Below are positions 48,341 to 58,662 of a stretch of DNA of 64,000 nt, piece by piece (the first letter of the stretch is position 1; each line of letters starts with the position of its first letter). The stretch is from the NCBI RefSeq assembly GCF_947172395.1, contig NC_069083.1:7906501-7970500 (forward strand), given 5' to 3'. The notes under the pieces were generated by a model. The model saw only the letters and a program-made list of their open reading frames with translations. It was not told the origin of the DNA and made no database searches. This DNA is from Bicyclus anynana. Lineage: Eukaryota; Arthropoda; Insecta; Lepidoptera; Nymphalidae. The translations under genes and the position numbers were made by a program.

Positions 48341-48531
48341 GTGGCTAGTTACCGGCAAAGATGTACCGCCAAGCAATTTAGCATTCCAGTACAATGCCAT
48401 GTAGAAACCGAAAGGGGTGTGGATTGTCTTCCTACTCCTAACAAGTTAGCCTGTTACCATCTTAGATTACATCATCACTTACCATCAGGTAAGATTGTGG
48501 TCAAGGGCTAACTTGTACAGAATAAAAAAAA
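48341..48531 (+). mobile_element. Family-A SINE, 3' part
   Basis: CGTGGCTAGTTACCGGCAAA to CTTGTACAGAATAAAAAAA. Confidence 0.6.
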
Positions 48532-48605
48532 ACCTGCTCCAATGTGGATTGGTAATATTATGGTGATAATTTATAATATACCACTATCAGATGTTAATGA
48601 GAATT

Positions 48606-48750
48606 AATGTTACGGAGGTCCTGTGTTTGATCCCCGGCTGGACCAATTGAGACATACGGCCAAGCGATTTAGCATTCCGATGCGATGATGTCTAGCAACT
48701 GAAAGGGTTGTGGATTTTCAGCCTAACTTGTAAAGAATAAAAAATAAAAT
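48606..48750 (+). mobile_element. Family-A SINE, degraded
   Basis: TTTGATCCCCGGCTGGACCA head remnant and CAGCCTAACTTGTAAAGAAT tail, with internal deletions. Confidence 0.5.
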
Positions 48751-49065
48751 AAAAGAGTAACATCTTGCTCTCAGTAGAGGATTTTGAATGGTATATCTAA
48801 ATGCCTAGATAAACTAACTCTGCGAACCCATTCTTAATAATCGTAATGAACTAACTATGCCCAACCGATGGCTTTCCATTGGCTTACACAATCCGAAATA
48901 GCCGTTTGACAAGTAAAAACGTACGATTTCAACTGTCAAATTCAATCGTTTGCGTTAGACAATTAGGCCGCAGACTGCTCACGGTGTGCCAATTGAATTT
49001 AAAATCGTTGAAGTAGTTTAGGAGTCCATCGCGGACAAACATCGTGACAGGAGATTTATATATAA

Positions 49066-49348
49066 TAAGATTATGCGAAAGTAAGTCTGTCTGTCTATCT
49101 GCTACATTTTCACTATACAGTACATACTTTATACTACTGTACTTTTTGATACTAAAATAAAAATAGAAGGCGTGAAATAGGGGTTGAAAGTTTGTTTGGA
49201 AAATCCTTCATTTTCAGTTTAAATAAATTGTTAATAAATTATAAAAATATTACGAAATATAATGTGATTCAACCGCTAAAGTAGTGAAATAGGAGTTAAA
49301 AGTTCACATTGACTTTCACGCGGACGAAGTTGCGGGCGTCCGCCAGTT
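49066..49348 (+). mobile_element. Helitron-like element at the 5' edge of unit 2
   Basis: Same as 40203-40561 with about 80 bp deleted (CGGGGCTAAACGGCTGAACC onward). Its end is altered to CCGCCAG. Confidence 0.55.
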
Positions 49349-49681
49349 AAATATAAATATTTGGAGCGTCATACTAAAGTACGAGCGAATACACTGTAAT
49401 ACGAGAAAGTACACTGTAATACGAGCTACAGACCTGCAGTTTTAACTGTGCTGTCGAACTGTTCAGTTAAATCGTCCATGTGTAATAACCATCACTTTTA
49501 CTAAATGTTTTATTTTCAATGATTTTCATTAGATAAAATTTTCGATTAAATAAAACTGCTGTTGGTACAGTTAACACTGCGTAGTTATAACTGAAGGTCT
49601 GTAGCCCTGGTATTTATTTTTGTATGAATTTCAAACGCTTAACCAATAACCATGACGCTGATGTTTTTCTCTGACTGTTTT

Positions 49682-49890
49682 CATCCATATTCGGCTCACT
49701 GTTGAGCACGTATCTCCTCTCAGAATGAGAGGGGTTGGGCCAATAGTCCACCATGCTAGCCCACTCCGGATTGGCAGTCTTCACACATGTAGAGAATTAG
49801 GAAAAATCACAGGTGTGCAGTTTTCCTCACAATGTTTTCCCTTCATCGTTTGTGACTTAATTTCTTAAACTGCGCCTAACTGGAAACTCT
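49682..49890 (-). mobile_element. Family-B SINE upstream of gene 2
   Basis: Orthologous to 41040-41330 within the duplication. The head is deleted. Confidence 0.6.
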
Positions 49891-50273
49891 GTTTTAAGAG
49901 TTTAGTTAAGTTTAAGAGTATTGAGATGCTATGGACTAGTTTTTCTTTCCGTTCTTTGCTAAGAACAAGAAACGAAGTGAGTATGCTAATCTAGTGAACC
50001 GCTAAAAGTCCAACTCAAGAATATTATATTTTCGTTCGTGGAAATTTTATTCATAAATATATAAATAAAATAGAAATTTCTGAACAGGAAATTTAATTAA
50101 ATTATTTAAAGATTATTTATTTAAAGATAAAAGTGTCAAAGTTGAAGACTTACCTACTCGTCTTGTTTTATTTTATTTACGTATCATTCAAATTAATCAT
50201 TATCTTCCAATTTTATGGTTTTTATATATTTCAAAGTTTAAGGAAAATAAACACATCCCGATGTTACTCACAC

Positions 50274-50381
50274 TATAAAAGCGTGTACTGAGGTATGATA
50301 TCTCATTACACTTTCAGTTGTTGGAGCGGTGAAGCTTGCAGCTATTGTCAGCTATCCTGAGATTAGTATTCAACTTCAAAA
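50274..50381 (+). promoter_or_regulatory. Core promoter and 5'UTR exon of peptide gene 2
   Basis: TATAAAAG at 50274-50281 lies 31 bp before the A of initiator TCATT (50303-50307). The untranslated exon runs 50305-50381 to donor GTGAGTA (50382). The sequence is nearly identical to the promoter of gene 1, but about 19 bp of the exon (GTGTGCTCTGTGCATCTGT in copy 1) is missing. Confidence 0.6.
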
Positions 50382-50492
50382 GTGAGTATTTAGTTTTTTT
50401 AAATACCTCAATCACCATATGGTTTCGCAATTCATATCATATTTTTTCTCAAATATTATTTGGTTTCTTAATTATCAAATGGTTTCTTAATG

Positions 50493-50600
50493 GTTGTTAG
50501 CTATCCTGAGATTAGTGTGCTCTGTGCAACTGTGTTCATATTCGAAAATGAGTATTTCGTTTTTTTAATACCTCAATCACCATATGATTTCGCAATTATC
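50493..50600 (+). repeat. Tandem duplicate of the gene 2 5'UTR exon with a lost donor
   Basis: TTAGCTATCCTGAGATTAGT and the following intron start (CCTCAATCACCATATG, then TTTCGCAATT) repeat 50347-50440 about 146 bp downstream. This duplicate keeps the GTGTGCTCTGTGCAACTGT block that the active-looking exon lacks. The donor has changed from AGTGAGTA to AATGAGTA, so it should no longer splice. Confidence 0.55.
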
Positions 50601-51194
50601 ATTTTGTTTCTCAATTATCATTTTTTATCATTTGGTTTCATAATAATTATCAAATGGTTTCTCAATTTCTACATGAATTTTAACACAGCTTATTCACGTT
50701 TGCCATTTCTTTTCTTTACATATACAATTTTGAAATTTAGATTCAATAAGCTGATTGATCTAATCCAGGCTTAGATCAAAGTCGGTCACTATACGTGTAC
50801 GTTCATGGTTGAGTGGCAGTACAGCCATCATTTATTAAAATATCAACAATTAAAGTCGCAAACATAAAATTTAAGTTATGAGTGTTCCAAAGAGTTTCCT
50901 ATATTTAATTGTTTAGGTATAATAAACTTTAACAAAGTCTTACAGACTATTTTTGACACAGAAGTCTACAGAAAAATAGAGATCTGCTTCTGTCCAATAT
51001 CTTTTTTGGTCTTATAAAATTAAAACTTATAAATTATTATTTTTTTATTTTTATTTTTTCTTTTTAATAATATTTGCCATTTTTTTTTAAATATGACCAA
51101 TATTCCCATTTCCCTACAAATAGTCGGGAAGACTGATCAACCACCACCCCTCGGTGATGAGTCAGACCGCTCTTATCGTTGAGCTATTATGGCT

Positions 51195-51497
51195 ATAATA
51201 TTATTCTTTATAAGTTTGCCTTTGACTACTATCTCACCTGATGGTAAGTGATGATGCAATCTAAGATGGTAGCGGGCTGACTTGTTAGGAGTAGGATGAA
51301 AATTTGCACCCCTTTCGGTTTCTACACGAAATCACTGGAACGCTAAATCGCTCAGCGGTACGTCTTTGGATGGTAACTAGCCAGGGACCAAAGCCTTCCA
51401 TCAGCCAGGCCTGGACCAATTAAAGAAAACGGCCCAGCTGGGGATCGAACCTCCGTTTTGAAAATCCATCGTGTATACCATGCGCTAAGAGGTCGTC
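51195..51497 (-). mobile_element. Family-A SINE in intron 1 of gene 2
   Basis: TATTCTTTATAAGTTTGCC to CCATGCGCTAAGAGG. Same intron position as 42127-42287, so it predates the duplication. Confidence 0.55.
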
Positions 51498-51652
51498 AAA
51501 CTAAGCTAACTAAGTATAAGACAATAAAGATATTACTGAATTAATTAAATTAAAAGCTATAGGTAAAATTGGAAAAGAAAGCAAAACACAATGTTATACA
51601 TGAACAATTTAAATAAAACATCATTATTAATTTCAGAAATCAGCTACGCAAA

Positions 51653-54215
51653 ATGAATACAGCCATGGTCACACTGTTCAGTCTATTTATTCTCGTGGCC
51701 ATAGCACAAGCAAACCCAGTGAGGTGAGAAATGATTTTCGAAATTTTATCATTAAGGCTAAAAATAAAAGAACTTAGCACAAGAAGATTTACACGGCAAC
51801 AATATCCTACTAATCAAAAAAAAAATATAGTAATATTATAAATATGAAAGTAAGTCTGTCTGTCTGTAACCTTTTCACGGCTAAACGGCTTAACTGATCA
51901 ATATGAATTTTGGTACAATGGTAAATGGGACCTTGAAGCAAAATATGGGGCACTTTTTGACCCTAAAATAAAAATAGAAGGGGGCGAATTAGGGTTGAAA
52001 GTTAGTATTGAAAATCCTTCATTATTAGAGTTACAGTTTTAAATCATAAAATCCACCCCTTCAGTGGTGAAATAAGTTTGAAGTTTACAAAAATTCCCAC
52101 GAGGTCGCGGGAGTCCTGTAGTATTTATTATAAACCATGGATTGACACATAGGCTACTTCTTATCCCGAAAATATCCATGGTTTCCCGAGATTTGCAAAA
52201 AAGTGATGGTATGAGTGTTTGTTACTCTTTCACGCCGCGACCATTGAAGCGAATTAGCTGAAATTTGGAATGGGAATATATTACTGGATTACTACATAGG
52301 CTACTTTTTATCCCAGAAAATTTAAATAACGTACGTACATACTTATTATTTTTTTGATTATTTCTAGTTATGAAGAGCCATCGTCAACTGCCCAGACACT
52401 CAAGGCGCTCAACGGAGAAAAATCTAACCTTACAGGGGTCATATCCAGTAGTGATGAACCTAAGGTATCTATCTAGTATCTAATGATTGGTCTTAGAGAA
52501 ACGATCTGCTAATCTTTTCTGATATTGAAGAGTTGTTCTAAAAGTAAATAGATTGCAGGTAAAGTCTGGTGATCTTAACGAAATTTTATTTCAACGCATA
52601 GAGTAAGTAGCTACAAAATCCTTTAGGTACTGGTATTATTGAACTGTTTCGTTGCTCCAGTGGTATGTAATTTTGGATTACGAGATCTGGGTTTGAATCC
52701 TGGGTCGGGCTATTTAATATATTAAGTATTTCTATCTCTTAAGAAATTCTCAGCCCGGAGTTGGGAATAGGTGTCAATGTCAGTCATTAGATATCACTAA
52801 CGTCTGATAACGGAGTTAACAGTATCACGCAAAATGTGCATTCGAAACAGCGTGGTGAGTCTAAGCTACATAACCTGTCTTCTATAAGGAGGGAGGCCTG
52901 GCACTCTTGTGGGCCGTTAAAAGTAGGCTGATATTTTTGCATCCACCTTTTTATATTTGATATTAATGTAAAATTATCAAACCAAATCAAATCAAATATC
53001 AAATCAAATTATCGTTTATTTGCTCAAAACATGTGGTTACAAAAGATGATAAATAAAGGAGACGGTCCAAACTTGTATGGAGCCCAGGATCAGTCAGTAA
53101 AAAAATCGGAGTAAAAAAACCTATGACACTCGCAAATAACGTAGCTTTCTATCAGTGAAAGAATTTTCAAAATCGGTTCTGTAGATCCAGAGATTACCCC
53201 CTGCAACCACACAAACTTTACCTCTTACAATCTAAATGTATAAAACTAAAAGGTGACTGACTGACATAGTGATATATCAACGCATAGCCCAAACCACTGG
53301 TTGGATAGGACTGAATTTTGGCATGCACGTAGATTTTATGACGTAGGCATCCGCTAAGAAAGTATTTTGGTAAATTCTACCCTCAAGGGGATAAAATAGG
53401 AGATGAAAGTTTGTATGACACAAATTTGGAAATGATGATTTGGAATAGGAGTAGATTTTACTCTGGAATGACACATAGGCTACTTTTCATCCCGGAAAAA
53501 TCCATGGTTCCCGTGGGTTTTGTGAAAAACTAAATTTCACGCGGACGAAGTCGCGGGCGTCTCCTAGTATTTTATACACATACAAAAATAATACACAATA
53601 TAATAAGTTAAATGAAGAGCTTGTTTAAATATTTTTATTTTTATTCCAGAATCACACCAGAGTAAAACGATTCGGATTTTTAATGAATTTATTATATGTA
53701 AGTAAACACTGATCAGTCTAGTACCACCGTTGAAGTTTTCATTCTTACATTTAACTGATATTACAATATACATTGGAATCCACTAATTTCATGTAAATTT
53801 GAACTGAAATTTCTTCACATCAATTATCTGACACTATAATTATCATCTGTGGGCCTAGTGGGAGTTTTCAATATTTTCATAACGCAAATTTATATGTAAT
53901 TGAAATAGTTGTGCAGTAGTGCCACTAGATGGCGCTGTTTCAATTCCTTAGAAATTCGCGTTTACGTTAACGTGATAGTAACAGCATCAAACTGCCACTA
54001 GGCCCTCTGGTGTCAGTTATACTAGTCTGGTGGAATAATATTTATTAAATAATTTTAAAGCTTTAAAGAATTTTCAATTTTTTTTTTTTTTTCAGAGACG
54101 ACGACTACTACTACTTCAGCAACAACAAGCTTTACTCAATCCCCACATCTACATCGGTAATGGACACAATAACGTTAACAATGTTGTCTTACATCAATCA
54201 CCTTATTATGGGTGA
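51653..54215 (+). CDS. Secreted furin-processed peptide precursor 2 (paralogue of precursor 1)
   Basis: CDS exons are 51653-51723, 52368-52464, 53650-53697 and 54096-54215, 111 residues plus TGA, with the same phases as gene 1. Donors are GTGAGA, GTATCT and GTAAGT. Residues 1-20 are a signal peptide (FILVAIAQA), 21-59 a propeptide, and RVKR is at 60-63. The predicted mature peptide is 48 residues, starting Phe-Gly-Phe-Leu. The first three coding exons are closely similar to gene 1. In the last exon the start has diverged: RRRLLLLQQQQALLNP at 73-88 adds a second basic cleavage candidate. The core IGNGHNNVNNVVL at 92-104 and the terminal Pro-Tyr-Tyr-Gly persist. It has no Cys after the signal peptide, whereas gene 1 has one in the propeptide and one in the mature peptide. 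The open frame and intact splice sites suggest it is functional. The family is unrecognised. Confidence 0.75.
51835..52340. mobile_element. Helitron-like elements in intron 2 of gene 2
   Basis: Plus-oriented copy to 52122 (GGTCGCGGGAGTCCTGTAG), followed by a second piece with GGCTACTTCTTATCCCGAAA. Both are missing from the intron of gene 1. Confidence 0.5.
52643..52945 (+). mobile_element. Family-C SINE in intron of gene 2
   Basis: Box A-like TCCAGTGGTATG and box B-like GGGTTTGAATCCTGG head a tRNA-derived SINE. This is the uninterrupted partner of the copy at 43852-44480. Confidence 0.55.
53229..53567 (+). mobile_element. Helitron-like element in intron 3 of gene 2
   Basis: Begins TCTAAATGTATAAAACTAAA and ends GCGGACGAAGTCGCGGGCGT then CTCCTAG. 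Absent from gene 1. Confidence 0.55.
53850..54005. mobile_element. TCTG-duplicating MITE in intron 3 of gene 2
   Basis: Ends GGGCCTAGTGG...CCACTAGGCCC are flanked by TCTG (53846-53849 and 54006-54009). The paralogous intron has a single TCTG at 45732-45735 and no element, which defines the insertion. Confidence 0.7.
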
Positions 54216-55229
54216 AGAAAATTCAATCATTATAGCTTGGTAACTTCGTGCGTAACACTCCCGATGTTGCGCGCGAGGCGGGGGGTGTGTAGCGATGAAT
54301 GAAAAACCAACGACTGATGCACGTCACTTCCCCGCACGCACGATATTACACCCGCGCAGTCTTTCCGCCCGTCGCCCGCATATCATGGGAGTGTTATCAA
54401 CGAACTATACACATTTAAGTATGACAGTCAGGTGGACAATTCGTTGTCCACCTATGTCATCCACTGTTATTCACTATTTTTGACTTATGCTCGTTCGTAA
54501 CACTCCCGATACCCCGCTCGCACGATACATACCCACGCAGTCTGTTCCCCCCGTCGCCCGCATATCATAGGAGTGTCATCAACGAACTTGCCAAGCTATA
54601 ACAAAATATGTCATCCGGTGCTTACTGGTGCATATCTTGTACTAGGTAGATGACATTTTGTCAATTTATTTGATGTTTGTTTTATAATAATAATAAGCCC
54701 TTTATACTGTGATAAGAAATTACATTTTTTACATCTATTGCATTATGTTTTAATTTTTTTAAAGATTTTCTTAGCACAGTGTGCCTTTCGGCATAAGCCT
54801 CCTCCAGCTCGTAGGTGTTAAAGTTTGGTAGATTCTAAGTGATCTGGTGTTTAGGGTTTCGATTTGAAATTCCTCCAGCTAGAAAAAACAAAAGATGTGA
54901 AACATTTCAAATCGATTTTAGAATTTAAACTGTCGTGAGTGTTATTCATATTAATTTTTTAATCATTGTCATTTGCAAGAACCAGCTCATGACTAAGGGC
55001 CCCGTATGGGTTCGAAACCACTCGGGCATACTCCGACCTAATATCACGTGAGTTTTAGCCGTGTTTCATAATCAATTAATATTTCAAATCGATGTTTGTT
55101 TTAATAGGTTTATAATAAAGAACAAAATACTGTGTAGGCCAGCTAGAAGATAATATCAACCTGAGCTTTAATTTGCTTGTTATTTCCTTTACTTTCTTAA
55201 AAATAAGTACTTTTTCGATGTGCAATAAA
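54216..55229 (+). other. 3'UTR of peptide gene 2
   Basis: The stretch runs from the stop codon to a conserved AATAAA at 55224-55229, inside GATGTGCAATAAAGTGGTTT shared with gene 1. It is interrupted by a TA-flanked MITE at 54233-54598. Transcription this far is inferred from conservation. Confidence 0.4.
54233..54598. mobile_element. MITE with TA target duplication in the gene 2 3'UTR
   Basis: Ends TAGCTTGG...CCAAGCTA are flanked by TA on both sides (54231-54232, 54599-54600). The inside holds two direct repeats of about 110-160 bp (each with GTAACACTCCCGAT, CGTCGCCCGCATATCAT and GGAGTGT) separated by the palindrome AGGTGGACAATTCGTTGTCC. A TA duplication fits the Tc1/mariner group. The element does not encode a transposase. 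Confidence 0.6.
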
Positions 55230-55557
55230 GTGGTTTAAAAACAATTCTTCTTCTTTTGTTTTTGTTTATGTTTTGGAATTCAGTCATGCTACGAGTAAGT
55301 CAAAGATTCCCGTTTACGTGTTAACAATGTTTCACAAAATTGGTGAACATTACAATAGCCCGTGCACGGAACACTGATATCTTTTAATTAAAATCAAACC
55401 TCCATTTGCTTAAATCGCATATAAATTGAAAAGCTAAAACAAAATCGTTTTGTTTGTGATGAAAATATAATGTTTATGTTTTCATTCCATTTCCGGTCTG
55501 CATTGTTTGGTACATTATTTGATAACTAGCGAGTTTCTAAACATCGTTACAGAATAG

Positions 55558-55770
55558 CTTAGGCCATTTAAATAACAGGACCTGCCTGGCTAACGTTACC
55601 CCTCTGGCAAAGATCAAAAATCTATGATCTAACGCGTATATAAAAACTGTTGCTATAGAATCGATGTTTCATTGTTTTAATCGTTTTTGTCGTGTAAAGA
55701 GCTCCCTAAAAATGTCGGTTTGTGTAGTTAAATTGCATAAAAACGGCCAAAAGTATGTAGTTTAGAAAAA
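55558..55770 (+). mobile_element. Second copy of the P-like MITE, 3' end missing
   Basis: CTTAGGCCATTTAAATAACA followed by GGACCTGCC matches the inverted end of 34679-34990. A short ORF from ATG 55712 (MSVCVVKLHKNGQKYVV) keeps the THAP-like start but has His where the second Cys should be. Confidence 0.45.
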
Positions 55771-56615
55771 ATTTTCGAACGTTTTATTTGCAAGTATTTA
55801 AACTTTGATTTTATCAAATTTATAATAAAAACAATTTATAAAAAGAATCGATTCTTTTGACGAAACAGCCAAAAATCGATCAGTAATCGAATATTCTATG
55901 TATTTAATCTGTGGATAGTGTAAGCAATGTGTTTGTTAGTCTGTGTCAAAATTACGCGTGTGTGTATTGCGAGTCAAGTCAGTAGGTCGAGTATGCGTTT
56001 ACGTTTCAAACGCCTCGGACAGTCGAGTCATCGGTCAAGAGTCTGTTTGCCAAGATATTATTATGAATAAGGACTTGCTTCTTGTATCTTTTGGCTTGCC
56101 TCTTTACTTCATATATACTATGCAAATTTGTAAATTATGGATATTTGTGAATGAAGAGATCTGAATGAAAATTGTCATGAAACTACGTCCTACGTGGGAA
56201 AAACCGCGGGGCACAGTGTAATGACAGGGGCGAACACGCGGCTTTCTGATAAGAACGTTTTACCCTCGTCAGTGGCGCGGACGCGAATTATAACATCAGA
56301 GGGCTGCGACTTTTTGCTCAGATTAAATGTCTGTTACAAGCTTAAAGTATGTCAATGAGGGTTGTTTCTCAAACTCTTTAATTAGTTATAAGCGGTTTTT
56401 GTAATGAATTTGTTAGATTATAATAAATTTAGTTTCTAGAAATGTAATTTGGGCGTTCACTAGTAAATAGGAATATTACTATTAGAATTCGTCCATGGAA
56501 CTCTAAAGGAAGAAAGATGATGGCTCTTCAGATCTTGGTTAGCCATTTTAGTCACATTTGGTATATATAGATATATAAGATAGGCATTATAATAATTATG
56601 TAAATCTTAGGCCTA

Positions 56616-56818
56616 TCAAGCTGTTGGCTGGGGGAGGCCTCAGCTGTGGCCAGTACCACCCTACCGGCAAAGACGTACCGCATCGTAAGACGTACGATGT
56701 CGTGTGGATTTTCATCCTCCTCCTAACAAGTTAGCCCTCGTCCATCTCAGATTGCATCATCACTTACCGTCAGATCAGATTGTAATCAAGGGCTAACTAG
56801 TAAAGAATATAAAAAAAA
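56616..56818 (+). mobile_element. Family-A SINE, head missing
   Basis: GGCTGGGGGAGGCCTC to AAGAATATAAAAAAAATT. Confidence 0.55.
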
Positions 56819-57194
56819 TTGGCGGGCGGGTTATTGAGCACTATGATTACTGAATCTAGATATAAAAAGTGTTAAGTAAATAAAGTACTTTAAATTATTA
56901 AGAGTGAAAGAACACTTAACGCCATTAATGTGATCAGAGATAATAACTTTCAGTTGAAACGATTCATCGGAACTCAGCGATGAAACATTTCGAACTGTGC
57001 TAATGCTCCTCCCACTTCATTTTCCATGTTCCGACTTCTGAAGACATTTGCATAACAAAAACAGAATGTAGCTACTGACGTTAGGGAATAGGGACGTGAG
57101 CTCATTTATCATTAATCAAATTAGTGTCTCACACAAAGCTTTGAATGTCGCGGTTAAAGCAACCAGGTGATTCTGAAACACCTTTTTTTTCGCT

Positions 57195-57295
57195 GGGAAA
57201 TGCATTTACGCATCCTTCATGAAGGGGTCGCGGAAGAAAGACCCCAAAGGAGGGTATGTAGGACTCGCTGGCGAGATGACCAGATTACCTACTCA
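57195..57295 (+). pseudogene. Possible LINE C-terminal remnant
   Basis: The reading RRVCRTRWRDDQI resembles the GRPxTRWxDD motif near the end of RTE/Jockey polymerases. The surrounding 116-codon ORF has no other recognisable part. Weak call. Confidence 0.3.
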
Positions 57296-57584
57296 TTAAA
57301 ACCCATCGTAATCCTCCGCGTTTTAAATGAAGCAACATCGAATCAAGTCCAATTAAAGGAACCAACGAAACCAAAAGAAAAAGACGGAAATTACGAAAGA
57401 AAAGAGACTTTAATTCATATAGGTAGACTAGGTCTTGCCACCCGTCTTTCTTTTACGGATCGGTGGTGCAGCTGTCATCTCTCTTGCCCACTCCTAAAGC
57501 TGCATTACCTCTTCTGAATTACCTGCTTCTATATTCTGCTAATCTAGAATTGATTGGTTAGTAAATTTATTTTTACTAACCAAT

Positions 57585-57900
57585 CATCATCATCATTATC
57601 AACCCACATTCGGCTCACTGCTGAGCTTGAGTTTTCTCTCAGAATGAGAGGGGTTAGGCCAATAATCCACCACGCTGGCCCAATGTGGATTGGCAGACCT
57701 CACACACGCAAAGAATTAAGAAAACTCTCTGTTATGCAGGTTTCCTCACAATGTTTTACCTGCGCCGTTTGAGACACGTGATATTTAATTTCTTAAAATG
57801 CACTGAAAAGTTGGAGGTGCATGCCCTGGACCGGATTCACATCCACACCCTTCGAAATCAGAGGCAGAGGTCATATCCACTGGGCTATCCCGGCTCACTC
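57585..57900 (-). mobile_element. Family-B SINE
   Basis: ATCATCATCATTATCAACCC to CCACTGGGCTATCCCGGCTC, nearly full length. Confidence 0.65.
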
Positions 57901-58662
57901 ACTACTCACTACTTACTAACCAATACAACCAACTGTCTTTCTGAATGACAAGGATTGAAGGATGCAATCGGCTATACTTTATTCTATACATTATTTACAT
58001 AATAAAGAATGACAAGAATCTTTTACAAAATAACTAAAATTAACTGATTTGATTTACTTTTTCATTTGTTCAGGCTGAATTAGAATGCCAAGGAATAAAT
58101 ACTAGTTATTCAATTTCAAAAACAAATATAATCTAAACAGTACATTCACAAAAGTACTTTTGCCGCGTTTTTATTATTATCTGGGACAAGTTATTATTTT
58201 AATTGTGCTAAAATTGGAGTAAAGTACAAGTTGAGCTGGATGGAAGAAAGTTGCGTGCTTGCCAACAGACCGTTCTACATTATTAAACTTGACACTTACT
58301 GAAGTACTTAGCACATGTTTCACATTTTTTATTACACATGCAGGTTTTCATACACACTTTCAACCCTAATTTCACCCGTTCCTTTTGTATTTTAGAAACA
58401 AATAGTAGCTCCAAGTTCCCAATTATCACTTTACCAAAATTTATTTGATTATTTCAACGGTTACGATGTGAAAAGTAAAAGACAGAGTTAATTACGAATT
58501 TATAATATTAAGTATGGAACTATGATGGATGTATAGTATGGATATACCTATAATAAATACTAGCTGCGCGGTTTCACCCGCGTGGTTCCAGTTTCCGTAA
58601 GAATACGGGGATAATATATAGCCTATAGCCTTCCTCGATAAATGGGCTATCTAACACTGAAA

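Larger units (their letters stand above)
49065..55375 (+). repeat. Segmental duplication, downstream unit
   Basis: Second copy of the peptide-gene unit. The shared 5' edge begins TATGCGAAAGTAAGTCTGTC. The copy lacks the RTE fragment (40883-41015) and most of the SINE head found in unit 1. It carries its own insertions: a Helitron-like element in intron 2, another plus a TCTG-type MITE in intron 3, and a TA-type MITE in the 3'UTR. Confidence 0.7.
55775..57580. other. No gene seen apart from repeats
   Basis: A 73-codon ORF at 55943-56164 shows no motif. A family-A SINE lies at 56616-56818 and a possible LINE remnant near 57200. Confidence 0.35.
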
